Part shown: positions 10,801 to 20,589 of the stretch, piece by piece
How positions within the stretch are numbered: position 1 is the first letter of the stretch
Layout of the letters: every line of letters begins with the position of its first letter
From: Gigantopelta aegis
Lineage: Eukaryota; Mollusca; Gastropoda; Neomphalida; Peltospiridae
NCBI RefSeq assembly: GCF_016097555.1
Contig: NC_054713.1
Location: 9,359,109-9,423,108 of the forward strand
DNA length: 64,000 nucleotides
Reading direction: 5' to 3'
The notes under the pieces: generated by a model
Databases searched by the model: none
Told to the model about the DNA's origin: nothing
Seen by the model: only the letters and a program-made list of their open reading frames with translations
Made by a program: the position numbers and the translations under genes

Positions 10801-13800
10801 GAGAAAACTTGGGAGTGTTTTCTCTTTTATAGATACATCTCCTGTCCTCATAACTAGTGCATATTCCCTACGGTTAGTAGACTGGTCTGAACATCCCAAC
10901 AGCCAATGGGATTGGCCTGAATTCTTCTACTGTGTACCCCTTCCTGTTCCGGTCACATAACTTCCTTTTTTTTTTTCCTGAGACCAGTCTACTAACCGTA
11001 GGGACTACACTAGTTATGACGACAGGTGATGTTGAAAAGAAATAAAACGTACCTCTTCACCATCAACAAAGCGTTGATCGTCGTGCATACTGAGCTTCAA
11101 CCTCTTCCCTTTCTTCTTCTTCTCTTCGGACTACAAGAAAACAGATATTAGTATGACTAAAAACCTAGCGTACAGACTTTGGAACATTAGCTGTGGGATT
11201 TCCGAAATGTGACTTGACACCTAGAGTACAGTTAAAGTTAAAGGGACATTCCTGAGTTTGCTGCATTGTAAGATGTTTCCGACTAATAAAATATTTCTAC
11301 GATTAAACTTACAGAGTAAATATATTTTCTTGTTTAGAATATCAATGTCTGTACATTCAATGTGTTTCTGGTCGTCTTAATATTTGTAAGGATCCCAAAC
11401 TTTGTATGTATGAAAAAATAATATTTTAGTAAATGAAATGAAATTTAACCTAGTAAAAATATTAGAATGATCAAAAACACGATTAATATACAGCCACTAA
11501 TATTTTATGCAGAAAAATATATTTGATATGTAATTACAATCATTAAAAAGGCCATGTTAGTTGTTAACACCGTAAAGTTGATGCAAACTCAGAATGTCCT
11601 TTAAAAAAAATTTGGCTTTGAAAATTGTGCAAGTGCCACCCATGTAATATGACTATATACTTTACTCGATAATATATGAATCACATTAGATACAAAAAAC
11701 AAACATGACATATCCTCTAAACACATATGGTTTCACCTTTTCTTTCTTCTCTCCATCATCCTTCTTTTCCTCTTCTTCAACTTTCTCTCCATCTGTTTCC
11801 TTTTTAGACTTTTTATCTTTTTTGGTTTTCTTTTCCTAGGTGACAAGAAAATAATGTGTTACATTTATGTTAAAATCACACAACACTAAAAAGAGAATAG
11901 CAATGTTGTTTTACAAATGAAATAAATTCAGATTATACATGTAGTATGCTTTATATTATTTCCATGTTGTCTTACCAGAAGAGTTATCCTTCTACACACA
12001 ATTGTACACAGTATCTAGATCTAATGCAAATAACTATTTTTCTTAGCTTGTACTAGAAGCTAATGGGGGAAATTTAGCATGTTTCGTCCAAGAATTTGTG
12101 TCAGAATGATAAAATGTTCGACATCTAATAGCCAATTATTAATTAATTAATGTGCTCTAGTGGTGTCATTAAAGAAAACTAAATTTTAACTTCAACTGTG
12201 CTGGTGTAAATGTGCTGGTATAAATGTGCTGGTGTAACTGTGCTGGTGTAAATGTGCTAGTATAAATGAACTGTTTGTGGTGGTCTAAGCAACTTTACAG
12301 GAATTAAATCTTTCGGGGAAAGTGGAGTGAAATTTTCCGTCACGATTTCTGGATCTAGACAGACAGACAGAAAGAAAGAACCCACACTTCTCTGGCAAGT
12401 AAAACAAGTTTAGGTGCATGTGCCAAAGGGAGGTCGAAACCCTCCCTGCTGAAGCAATGTTTTTTTCAATACAATTCCTGGAAAACATGTCTCCTGAACC
12501 TATACATTTTGCTTGCCAGTCTAGACCCCCCCCCCCCCCCCCCCCCTGCCAAAATTCCTGTACACATGCCTAAATGTTCATATTTCATACCTTCACATCT
12601 TCATTGTTACTCTCCTCTTCCTTCTCTCCTTCCTTCAGTTTCTTCTTTTTCTTACTCTTATCTCGGTCTTTCTTTCTTTCCACTTTCTCTGCTCTGTGGA
12701 ACAACCCTTTCTGTAACAGTCTGCAATCATTAAAATATTACACGACTTAACAACTTTTTTGAAAGCTCATATTCATGGTGCTTTTCTGAAACCTAGATGT
12801 ACATTATATTGTGAACACTCTTTAACCCTGCAATAGTCACCCTACGGCCTGAAAGGCAAGCCTGGTATTTCAGCCTATTAAGCACAGCTCCTAAAATGAG
12901 CCCATGAAAAACAAAAGCTTCTGCCTTTTACTGGAAGACCGTTATATTTTGACACTGACAGTAATGTCAAAACACTAAAAATCCCACTCCAAAACAACAA
13001 AATGCTGATGGTACAGACGAAACCATGCACCTGACTGAAGAGGGATGAGATGTAGCCCAGTGGTAAAGCGCTCACTTGATGCACAGTCGGTTTGGGATCG
13101 ATCTCTTTCGGTGTAGCCCATTGGGCTATTTCTTGATCCAGCCAGTGCTCCACGACTGGTACATCAAATGCTGTGGTATGTGCTATCCTGTCTGTGGGAT
13201 GGTGCATATAAAAGATCCCTTGCTGCTAATCGAAAAGAGTAGCCCATGAATTGGCGACAGCGGGTTTCCTCTCTCATTATTTGTGTGGTCTATAACCATA
13301 TGTTTGATACCATATAACTGTAAATAAAATGTGTTGAGTGTGTCCTTCCTTCTGTTTTGGTATCAGTCTTTGACAGAACAAGTGAGTGATCATTCTTGCT
13401 CCTCTCCATTCTCACCTGGAAGGTTTCCGGTAAGCAGAAAATTAATTTAAAAACAAATTCCACTTGAAACTTTTCATCACAGCTCGCACGGCACCATTTC
13501 GAAAAAATAATCTCCATGGGATGGTGCAAATAAAAGATTCCTGGCTGCTAATTGAAAAGAGTAGCCTATGAAGTGGTGACAGCTGGTTTCCTCTCTATAT
13601 ATGTGTGGTCCTTAACCATATGTCTGACGTCATATTTACCGTAAATAAAATGTGTTGAGTGCATCGTTAAATAAAATATTTCCTTCCTGACATTTCACCC
13701 CAATTTACCATGTGGCGAAGAGTTAATATTCATACTTCGAGATGACCTCTAACTCACCTGTTGCAGTACGTAACACACGATGCACGAGTTGTGAACAAAG

Positions 13801-16800
13801 CATCCTTCTTCATCTTGGCGGAAGACCACTTGGATTCGAGCAGTGTGTCGACAGCTTTGCTTGCTAGAAATGAAAATCATAATGTATCAGGTGCATGTGC
13901 TCTGAATTTACAAGTCTACCAAATCACTTTGTCTTCAGATTTAGGCAGCATGATAATCATACATATTATAGCCTTCATTTAAAATTATTTTAGAATACAT
14001 ACTTTAGTGATTTCCCTAGAAATTAGACATGGCATGGTAGACCAAACACCTTTGGGGCATTTTGACCATTTTCGGGGCACTTGTTTTTCATTAAAAATAC
14101 ACAAACATTAATTGAAATAAACATAAATGTAATTTATGTGCTTGCTTTAATAAATGAATGGTAAAAGATATAAAAGGCATATTTTATTAATTAATAATAC
14201 TTTTTCAGGTGTTTTATAAAGTCAATTTTAGAATTAATTACTGAAAAAGGCTTGTTTAATCTCAGGGCAGCATGGTGCTGATATTTTAGCCAATACGTAC
14301 CAAAGAAGCACTTAACTTCCATGCCGACCAGCTTGCCGTCACGAACAGGACAGTTGAAGCGGAGGAACTTTGCAACTGCATATTCTTCTTTGGTTGGCTT
14401 GTCAGGCTCCACCTTAAATAAACAAAACAAAAGGTATAGGTGTTAGACAATGAAGAAATCTACTTTCAGTTTCATTATCAGATAAATATTAATTTTAAAG
14501 CCGCTGACCCTATTTTCCAGTCCGACACACAAATACTAAAAACATGTGGCTGTTTGCACAGCTATTTCGTAATTTAACCCGAAGTTGAGACACTGATGGT
14601 ACTACATATAAATTCTGGTCCATTCTAAATATTTTAACGACTTTACTACTACTAATATAAATTTTTCAACTAATTGTTTGAATATCATAATTTAAAATTA
14701 TGTGAAACTACATGGATTGGAATGTTTAACTTTTGCACAAAACCTAACAAATCAGACGATTTGGAGATTGAGGATTTGAATCCTAGTCCTTTTGTACCAT
14801 ATTCCTTTCATACCATTGTGAAAAGTTATTTTTACCATGGTCATTTCGTACCACTGTAAAAAGTTATTATGTACCATAGTCAATGACCAGGTAATAGATG
14901 GGTGCCATGCATTTTTAAAAACCTTTTATTAGCAAATAGGTCTAACTACAAGGCTTGAAATGGTGCATAAAACACTCACATTTTCTAGTAACTATAGTTT
15001 ACAGGTGACTATTTGTCAAAAAGTAGTAGCCAATTGGCGAGCTAGTACAAAATATTATAATCAAAAACAAAATTTGGATTTATTTTTTGTCTTTCTGAAG
15101 TGGTCGAATACTGGGGATGTTGCAATACATTTATTTTATAAAATTATATATTCTAGGTAAAACTGTGGCGAGTGGATGAAGAGATTTGGTGAATTAATAT
15201 ATGTCATTTATAAGCCAGCAACAAGTGAAATAAAACTTGTGCATTAAGCCCTAAGCTATGTTTTTAAAAAATGAGTGTGAGAAGGATTCAACATTTGATG
15301 TTAAAATAAATAACCTTTTTTGAAGAATTCTGTAAAGTTCTGTGAAAAATAACAAAACAACATAAACTGAATCAAGGAAACTATAAAAATTACTGTTTAA
15401 AATTTTAACTTTTTTTGTGTTAACATAAAAAAAAAAAAAACCCAATACACCAGGGCCCCGGTTCCACGACGCGATCTTAGCACTACTATCGCCATAAATA
15501 CCTACCATCGCGACCTTAATTTGTGTCTACGATTGTCAGCCCGTTACACGGGGCGGGGGGCAAGTCTCGTATCATATGAAATGATCCTCAGTGGCAATAT
15601 ACATATGTTCATTTAAACCTTTGCTCACTTTACAAGGTATATTTACACGTCAACGTTTATTCGTCAACTATAAAAATAAGAAGTGGCATACCATGACAAA
15701 AATAAGATACAGAGTACGAAACCACTATGGTACGAAATGACCAAACATTATGGTACGGGATGGTAAAAAGTAGGTACGAAATAACCAAAACACTATGGTA
15801 AAAAACGGCCATAAACTACGGTACGAAATGACTTTGGTACGAAATGACTAGTAACCGAACAATTCATATGGGCTTCTAGAATGTTTATGAAATCCACTAG
15901 CCATGGGATCAGTGGTTTTTTAAATTTACTAACCATGATTAAAAATTCACTAGCCCAAATTTAAGTTTATATGCAATTTTACTAAATAATATTAATAATT
16001 GGATATGTCACACTAAGAGGTAAATAGAACTTAACAACACTAACACTTGGGTTGAGGGCAAGGATATTCATAAATTTATAAAATAGTCTTAACTGCAACA
16101 TCGGACAAAATATTTTCACTAGCCGTCAGCAATGCTAGCTCTGCCACTCACGTAATTCGCCAATTGTGAATTTTTAGAACAAATGGCAAATTTTATTTTA
16201 ATTTGGCGGTTTAAAAAAAAAAAAAAAAATCATATTTTGTTGGAAAATAGCTATAGGTTTTGCATTTTTGAGATAATTTGGCGAAATGTTCTGATCACCC
16301 AGAGCAGCCCTGCGTCGAGCATGGCAATAGTAGATACTTAGTAGCCCAACACTGAATATCACTAGCCATGAGAGTGGGGCTATCATAACCTAGAAGCCCT
16401 GATTTACCCTGCAATTACTATCAGTGGTTCGAAAATCGATGGTGAGCAAGAAACAGATCCTAAAATTACGTAGGAGAGCAATTGTTCCCAGTGTAACAAT
16501 CCACAGTAATTTTGAATAAATATATTAATATCGGCGTGTGATGAGGCGAGTATTTTTTCGCCCACGTGGAAACAGTTTTGCATAAGTATATGCGAGCGGA
16601 AGCAATTGCTCGCATCAAACCATATGGACTGCACTATATTATTATATTGGCAAGATATGAAGCAAGATAAATTTTGTTGGTTTAAACAATATTTATTACA
16701 CAAAAGAAATGAATTGGCAAACAGGCCACTGGCCTATATTAATGCCTATGTAAGTATGTTATGTAATGGTACAAAATGAGTTTTAATAGAGACCGCACCG

Positions 16801-19121
16801 GAAGACTGGTAGCGCCACTCACAAACGTTACACCATTGCCGAATGCAAGGTTTGAAAAGCACATGTTAGTTAACGTCTATAAAACATTTATTGTTTAATA
16901 TTGGAAGAATACCAGTACTTGTAACAGGTATAAAATACATTGATAAAACTTTATAACAAATATAGAACTCGTGTTACTTGCCACTTTACGTTTTATTCAG
17001 TGTCAAAGTAGCGATATCGCATTTAATTATTGCAAAATAGTGTTGTTGACATTATTGCAAGTATTTATTTTTGTGAGGTAATTAAATTTAATTTATTACT
17101 CTTGCAGTACATGACAAAATTTAGATGTTTTGGTTTATTGTATAACTGTGATCGCCCGTTAACAACATTTTCCTGTTTGTCTGTTTACTACAATCCAAGA
17201 TGGCAGATATTTGTTTACATTTTCAATGATTTGTTATTATGAATACATTTATTGTGGCCCTGACACATCTGTTGTTAGGGAATCACATAAAAATAATCCC
17301 TATAACCACATCTTTATAATTAACGGATGTAGGACAAAATGTCACTGGAAAAAATGTCAAGTCAAAATATCAACTATTAATATTAGTAGGCCCTATTATT
17401 ACTATTAAAGTGGAAGGAAGGAAATGTTTTATTTAATGACACACTCAAAACATTTTATTTACGGTTATATGGCATCAGACATATGGTTAAGAACCACACA
17501 GATATTGTGAGAGGAAACCCGCTGTCGCCACTTCATGGGCTACTCTTTTTTTGATTAGCATCAAGGGATCTTTTATATGCACCATCCCACTGACAAGATA
17601 GTACACACCACAGCCTTTGTTACACCAGTTGTGGAGCATTGACTGTAATCAATTAAAGTGGTACCCAGGTAAAAATGTCAACTTTGACATTATACTTAAT
17701 GTGTCAAAAAAACCTTTAAAATCCTAACCATGTGTTCTACGACTTTTCGTTTCACCAATTAAACCACCGTTTGCACACCTTTGACAATGACAGCACTAAA
17801 TGTGTATATAATTGTCTCAATAACACAGCATGGGTGATGTAAAAAAAATTAATGCCACTAACTTATTTTTAAAAAATCAAAAACCATACAAACAATGAAG
17901 CATTCTCTCTAATTATTACAAATTTTGTAATTATGAAGAAACTCGATTTCCCAAAACCTAACACATACATCTGTTACCTCTCTTGCTCTGTCCTTTTCCT
18001 CTCTTCCCCTCTTTCACTGTCTCTCTATCTCTCATATAACACACACACAAGTTGACATTTAGACAGAGATACAACATTAATGGTACACATTTTGTCTTCT
18101 TACATATTGACCTGTATATCACTTTTTCCATGGCCGCTGATGCTCTTTACTCTGTACAATTGAATGCTGTGATAATGTGTGTAACGAATGAGGAGTTATA
18201 TGTAGCACATGACGATGATGGTAATGTTCATTTGTAATGCACAAATGAGTTTTATTACATTCAAAAGTAACATTCCACATGTATGATATATGTTTGCAAC
18301 AAAAATGGCCGTTTTCTTATGTTGAACCCTTTTTGGGGGTGGCTGGGTACTATAATGACCAATTAGTCGATTATACTGATTATATTAATGGTACTGAAGG
18401 TATTTTATTTGAAAATAATGAATACATTCCTACAATTTTGAGTGTGCCAAACTTTTTGGAGTTTTTTTTTTTTTTTGCAAAACGGAGTTACCTACCCTGA
18501 TTACAAATGTTTTATTTTGGAGGTCAGGGCTAATTGAATTTTTTTTATTCTTTCAAAGGTATTTCTTCAGTATAGCAAAAAATCAATATCATTCTTGTCA
18601 TATTTGAAAAGTGTCCGCGGTCCCTAGTTTTAATGATGGTACGGAAGTTTAGCAATGGTACGAAATGACCAAATTAGGTGTGAAATAACTATGGTATGAA
18701 ATGACTAGAAACTGATGATTTTTATTTTTAATCAGTGATACTAAAAACCATTAAATCATAAATGTAGTCTTTATTGGGGGTTTTCCCATAGCGATAAAAA
18801 ATATTAAAGCTCTCACCCAAAACTGCATTAACAGTGTTGTTAGCTGAAGGTGAAATGATCGTTAAACAGTCCTCCAAAAAGTTAAACTTAAAGCTGCCAG
18901 ACTGAGATTTAAATATTTGGATATTCAGTCTGCAAATGTGAAATTGGACAGGTTGTTGTCACTATTTGACGCAACAGGACAGAGGCATAACTGTGAAATA
19001 TATTTTCTTCTGAAATACTATGTTAAAATATTTATGTGCATACTAAAATTATTATGCATAACGCCAGTTTCACAATGTTTACCTCATCAACCTTCTTTCG
19101 AGATTTCTTTCTTTCGGCCAT
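4479..19121 (-). CDS. SEC62: Translocation protein SEC62, complete gene (9 coding exons)
   Basis: Sec62 is an endoplasmic-reticulum membrane subunit that works with Sec61/Sec63 in post-translational protein import and, in mammals, also acts as an ER-phagy receptor. Coding exons in gene order: 19083-19121, 14301-14412, 13758-13863, 12591-12720, 11737-11835, 11053-11130, 9068-9128, 5409-5528, 4479-4873. They total 1,140 bases (379 residues plus stop; human SEC62 is 399), with GT-AG borders and matching phases throughout. Visible features are a basic N-terminus (MAERKKSRKK), the conserved AVAKFLRFNCP and ALFTTR blocks, a Lys/Glu-rich linker at about residues 100-175, HDDQRFVDG and VWIYDP before two membrane spans (about 200-220 and 229-265), then HHFWLLPNL and an acidic tail. 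FEIV at about 347-350 matches the position of the mammalian LC3-interacting motif. Introns are full of mobile elements, but no coding exon is interrupted. Confidence 0.96.
5222..5296 (-). repeat. Diverged copy of the SEC62 exon 8 3' border
   Basis: These 75 bases match 5,363-5,437 with about nine differences (about 88 percent). That source segment holds the last 29 bases of exon 8, the splice donor CTTAC|CAACAAC (plus-strand view) and 46 bases of intron. The copy keeps the donor dinucleotide but lacks an acceptor and an upstream exon body, so it is probably inert. Confidence 0.85.
5409..5528 (-). CDS. SEC62: SEC62 coding exon 8 (membrane spans)
   Basis: Acceptor TTTGCAG, donor GTAAGT. Encodes VFGAIGLCLFPLWPEEVRIG and VYYISLAAAGFVGFILSLVV, aligning with human LFPLWPAEMRVGVYYLSVGA. 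A 75-bp diverged duplicate of the exon end plus donor lies downstream at 5,222-5,296. Confidence 0.95.
5694..5990. mobile_element. pogo/Tigger-like MITE fragment with a nested palindrome
   Basis: It begins ACAGTAAACCTCCTCTAATC, similar to the CAGT-AAACC ends of pogo-type elements, and ends with a decayed complement (GGGAGGTTTCAC). A separate palindromic element, 5,845-5,952, is inserted inside. A possibly related copy, beginning ACAGTGAAACCGGTCTAAAC, is at 60,239-60,438. Confidence 0.45.
5845..5952. mobile_element. Palindromic MITE with GGGGCCTAATTC ends
   Basis: A 108-bp element bounded by GGGGCCTAATTC and GAATTAGGCCCC. Longer relatives occur in intron 1 of both transporter copies (about 29,670-30,327 and 58,024-58,690), and shorter ones at about 30,753-30,875 and 57,510-57,625. 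Confidence 0.65.
6174..6616. mobile_element. MITE split by a SINE insertion
   Basis: The left end GTTCCACAAAGCGATCTTAG and the right end CTAAGATCGTTTTGTGGA are inverted repeats. The element is interrupted by a SINE at 6,244-6,574. With the SINE and one target copy removed it is only about 100 bp, a small palindromic MITE. Confidence 0.6.
6244..6574 (-). mobile_element. SINE family A, full length, with target duplication
   Basis: On the minus strand the copy starts at a tRNA-like head (GTAGCCCAGTGGTAAAGCAC, pol III A-box-like) and carries the B-box region (GGGATCGAT), the shared core and tail 1 (AACATTTCC preceded by TTAAATAA). It is flanked by an 11-bp duplication ATGCACTTAAG at 6,233-6,243 and 6,575-6,585, showing retroposition into the surrounding MITE. 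Confidence 0.85.
6944..7090 (+). mobile_element. SINE family E, internally shortened
   Basis: Starts with the tRNA-like head GGCCTCGGTGGCGCAGTGG and ends GATATGAGCACGAAAATAA. Flanked by an 11-bp target duplication ATTATGGAATA (6,933-6,943 and 7,091-7,101). It lacks the middle part present in the longer copies at 26,648 and 30,902. Confidence 0.8.
7582..8138 (+). mobile_element. SINE family F (about 557 bp) inserted in a SINE-A
   Basis: It begins with a tRNA-like head (CTCTGTGGTCTAGTGGATAA, B box GTTCAAATCCC) and continues through an unrelated body of about 480 bp. A 9-bp target duplication CAGTTGTGG flanks it (7,573-7,581 and 8,139-8,147). A second copy, minus strand and split by a Tc1-like element, spans 35,226-37,318. 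Confidence 0.75.
8184..8360. mobile_element. hAT-like MITE with CAGGGCTAGCTCT ends
   Basis: The 177-bp element has inverted ends CAGGGCTAGCTCT and AGAGCTAGCCCTG and no coding capacity. CAGGG-type ends suggest hAT, though an 8-bp target duplication is not evident. A decayed relative is at about 16,125-16,313. Confidence 0.65.
8367..9098. repeat. Tandem array, six copies of a 122-bp unit including a splice donor
   Basis: Units start at 8367, 8489, 8611, 8733, 8855 and 8977, all exactly 122 bp and differing at only a few bases. On the SEC62 sense strand each unit carries the last 31 bases of exon 7 (encoding ..KTFLIGLLM), the GTAATT donor, about 55 bases of intron, and about 36 bases of a SINE-A head. 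The unit nearest the true exon differs from the rest at one synonymous site (GGA versus GGT). Unit junctions join CAGAG of the exon to AGACT of the SINE, suggesting a short AGA homology at the founding event. Confidence 0.97.
9068..9128 (-). CDS. SEC62: SEC62 coding exon 7 (start of first membrane span)
   Basis: Acceptor GTTTCAG, donor GTAATT. Encodes IYVWIYDPVPLKTFLIGLLM, aligning with human VYVWIYDPVHFKTFVMGLIL. The last 31 bases and the donor are repeated five further times in the 122-bp tandem array at 8,367-9,098. This copy is chosen as the true exon because only here does the reading frame continue upstream into IYVWIYDPV and an acceptor. Confidence 0.93.
9700..9990 (+). repeat. Interspersed repeat with GGGCCATAACTCTG-type motif
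   Basis: Two imperfect internal copies of the motif 'gagCCATAACTCTGTcAAAA ... TTTCAGCTcAATATCTcGAG' at about 9,733 and 9,896. I recognise this as a common dispersed repeat of mollusc DNA. A piece resembling its end (GACAGACTGAAGGACAGA ... TATAGTCCCATTACGGGACT) occurs at 10,608-10,665, so the sequence between may be a later insertion. Confidence 0.5.
10058..10146. repeat. Long hairpin (TTATTACC ends)
   Basis: An 89-bp near-palindrome: TTTCGGTATCGTCAATATCA on the left pairs with TGATATTGATGATACCGAAA on the right, around a short AT-rich loop. Probably a palindromic MITE or the end of a larger one, next to an (AT)n run at 10,003-10,049. Confidence 0.7.
10524..10556. repeat. Perfect 12-bp stem-loop
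   Basis: AAAGTATGTGAT and ATCACATACTTT separated by nine bases. It is not followed by a run of T consistent with a terminator; it could be the sub-terminal hairpin of a mobile element. Confidence 0.55.
10835..11032. mobile_element. Fold-back element with about 55-bp inverted arms
   Basis: Arms 10,835-10,893 and 10,980-11,032 are complementary (CCCTACGGTTAGTAGACTGG versus CCAGTCTACTAACCGTAGGG, plus CATAACTAGTG/CACTAGTTATG), around an 86-base centre. It ends about 20 bases from SEC62 exon 6 on the intron 6 side. No clear target duplication. Confidence 0.75.
11053..11130 (-). CDS. SEC62: SEC62 coding exon 6
   Basis: Twenty-six codons, acceptor CTTGTAG, donor GTACGT. Encodes KRLKLSMHDDQRFVDGEE, matching the human KFKLEPHDDQVFLDGNE block just before the first membrane span. 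Confidence 0.93.
11242..11600. mobile_element. piggyBac-type MITE, TTAA sites
   Basis: A 359-bp element between TTAA at 11,238-11,241 and 11,601-11,604. Ends AGGGACATTCCTGAGTTTGC and GCAAACTCAGAATGTCCT are inverted repeats, and the two halves are broadly complementary over their full length. A sister copy lies at 19,632-20,018. Confidence 0.85.
11737..11835 (-). CDS. SEC62: SEC62 coding exon 5 (charged linker)
   Basis: Thirty-three codons, almost all Lys, Glu and Asp (EKKTKKDKKSKKETDGEK and so on). Acceptor CACCTAG, donor GTGAAA. Low complexity, but the phase and position fit the family's variable linker. Confidence 0.88.
12591..12720 (-). CDS. SEC62: SEC62 coding exon 4
   Basis: Acceptor GATTGCAG, donor GTATGA. 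Encodes LLQKGLFHRAEKVERKK, then a Lys-rich stretch, which is the start of the charged linker. Confidence 0.93.
13041..13686 (+). mobile_element. SINE family A copies (one full, one 5'-truncated)
   Basis: 13,041-13,350 runs from the head (GTAGCCCAGTGGTAAAGCG) through the core to a decayed tail 1. 13,516-13,686 is a second piece starting in the core (ATGGGATGGTGCA) and ending CGTTAAATAAAATATTTCC. The 165 bases between are of unknown origin. They lie in SEC62 intron 3, in antisense orientation to the gene. Confidence 0.7.
13758..13863 (-). CDS. SEC62: SEC62 coding exon 3
   Basis: Acceptor ATTTCTAG, donor GTGAGT. Encodes SKAVDTLLESKW and DALFTTRASCVTYCN, aligning with human SKAVDCLLDSKW and EALFTTRESVVDYCN. 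Confidence 0.95.
14301..14412 (-). CDS. SEC62: SEC62 coding exon 2
   Basis: Acceptor TTTATTTAAG, donor GTACGT. Encodes EPDKPTKEEYAVAKFLRF and onward through NCPVRDGKLVGMEVKCFF, the conserved cytosolic N-domain. Confidence 0.95.
14795..15857. repeat. Paired clusters of a TGGTACGAAATGAC motif
   Basis: At 14,795-14,882 the motif appears as its complement (GTCATTTCGTACCA), and at 15,667-15,857 on the plus strand, several times with variants (GGTACGAAATGACCA, GGTACGAAATAACC). The clusters face each other across about 790 bp. A third cluster is at 18,636-18,712. This arrangement would fit sub-terminal repeats of a mobile element in SEC62 intron 1, but its ends are not defined. Confidence 0.6.
15858..17411. 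other. SEC62 intron 1, no gene seen
   Basis: AT-rich. Contains a decayed relative of the 8,184 MITE (about 16,125-16,313, with GCTAGCTCTG near its left end and CAGAGCAGCCCTG at its right end). The open frames here (up to 99 codons) show no recognisable domain. Confidence 0.4.
17412..17650 (-). mobile_element. SINE family A, tail and core only
   Basis: On the minus strand the copy covers the core and ends in tail 1 (TTAAATAAAACATTTCCTTC). The head is missing. Confidence 0.75.
18636..18712. repeat. Third cluster of the TGGTACGAAATGAC motif
   Basis: Three to four imperfect units (AATGGTACGAAATGACCAAA, ATGGTATGAAATGACTAGAA). The terminal unit continues TAGAAACTG, like TAGTAACCG at the end of the 15,667-15,857 cluster, hinting at a shared element end. 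Confidence 0.5.
19083..19121 (-). CDS. SEC62: SEC62 coding exon 1
   Basis: Thirteen codons from ATG, MAERKKSRKKVDE, then a GTAAAC donor. Human SEC62 also starts MAER followed by a basic run. Phase 0 junction to exon 2. Confidence 0.9.
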
Positions 19122-19631
19122 TACGTGGCTTTATAAACTGATAATTTAAGTCTGATGCGCTCTTTTAGTGTAGTGAACGTGACATTAACAATTATGAACA
19201 CAATACCAGTCGAAGTGTCAAATACATTGTTGTTGTGATTGTTAGTTCGAATATGTCCAGTGTGATCCACCTGCCTTTAACTCCATTTTCCAAAGCCAGA
19301 TTTAAATTTATCTGGATATACGATAAGATAAACTTTATAACATGTATACATTCCACATTGTTAACTAAACGTAAAGAGATTTACTAGTATAATATTAAAA
19401 TACAAAATACAAGCATTTAGAAATTAACTATATAGATCGATATTATATTATATAGTTTGTAGCTTACATGGTGGGTAGAAAACAATGCTATGCAGTTAAG
19501 AGTCCTATTAGTGTTCAAGCTGACTAGACCCAGGTCTACGGCGTCAAATTTTATGGGGTGGCAAAATCTAATTTATTAATTTTTTTGCATGCTGCACAAA
19601 ATCCACTTTTCCACTTTAGAAGTAGACTTAA

Positions 19632-20018
19632 AGGGACATTCCTGAGTTTGGTGCAATTTTAAAGATGTTATCGACTATAACAGAGACTTTTTAGCGATTA
19701 TAATTACATATCAAATAAAAAAATTCTGCATAAGATATTAGTTGTCTGTATATTAAACGTGTTTCTGATCGTTGTAATATTTGTACTAGGTTAAATTTCA
19801 TTTTATTTCCTAAAATAATTTTTTTTCGTACGAACCAAATTATTTGAAAACAAAATCCAATTTGGGCTTCTTACGAATATTAAGACGACCAGAAACACAC
19901 TGAATATACAGACACTGATATTCTAAAAAAGAAAATATATTTAATATGTAAGTTTAATCGTAGAAATATTTTAGTAGTCGGAAACATTTTACAATGCAGC
20001 GAATTCAGGAATGTCCCT
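19632..20018. mobile_element. piggyBac-type MITE, TTAA sites
   Basis: A 387-bp sister of 11,242-11,600, between TTAA at 19,628-19,631 and 20,019-20,022. Ends AGGGACATTCCTGAGTTTG and CGAATTCAGGAATGTCCCT. Inner parts match the sister (for example ACCAGAAACACACTGAATAT). It lies upstream of the SEC62 start codon, about 500 bases away. Confidence 0.85.
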
Positions 20019-20169
20019 TTAACAGTGGAATATAAATTTATGCCAGATCCATCCCCAGCCCCGCTCATGTTCACCCGCCCTTCCATAAATGTTCCCACTT
20101 ATTAGTAGTGGTATGGTTTTTGAGGCGTGGGGGAGGGGGTAACATGTTCTTTCATCGTTATTACTAGTT

Positions 20170-20389
20170 TCCCCGAGTCGTTTTGAAATACGCTGAGCTG
20201 TTAAACCATCGAAATTAAGGTTGATAGGTACATGGCTCGCCTCCTGGTACCGGAGTGAGTTTAACGACTCAAGGAGTAGTTTTAAAGCCACTACAACGTC
20301 TTCTCTCTCGCTAACCAATAACAACTAACCCATTGTCCTGGACAGACAGCCCAGATGAATAAGGTGTGTGCCCAGGACGCGTGCGTGGA
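20170..20389 (+). mobile_element. SINE family E, old copy running into the gap
   Basis: Shows the E-family body (CCTGGTACCGG, CTTCTCTCTCGCTAACCAAT, TGTCCTGGACAGACAGCCCA). The head is diverged and the tail is lost in the run of N. Confidence 0.65.
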
Positions 20390-20589
20390 NNNNNNNNNNN
20401 NNNNNNNNNNNNNNNNNNNNNNNNNNNNNNNNNNNNNNNNNNNNNNNNNNNNNNNNNNNNNNNNNNNNNNNNNNNNNNNNNNNNNNNNNNNNNNNNNNNN
20501 NNNNNNNNNNNNNNNNNNNNNNNNNNNNNNNNNNNNNNNNNNNNNNNNNNNNNNNNNNNNNNNNNNNNNNNNNNNNNNNNNNNNNNNNN
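20390..20589. other. Assembly gap, 200 N
   Basis: Exactly 200 N, probably a default gap size. It hides the 5' part of the left LTR and the left insertion border of the retrotransposon, so linkage across this point rests on scaffolding alone. Confidence 0.99.
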
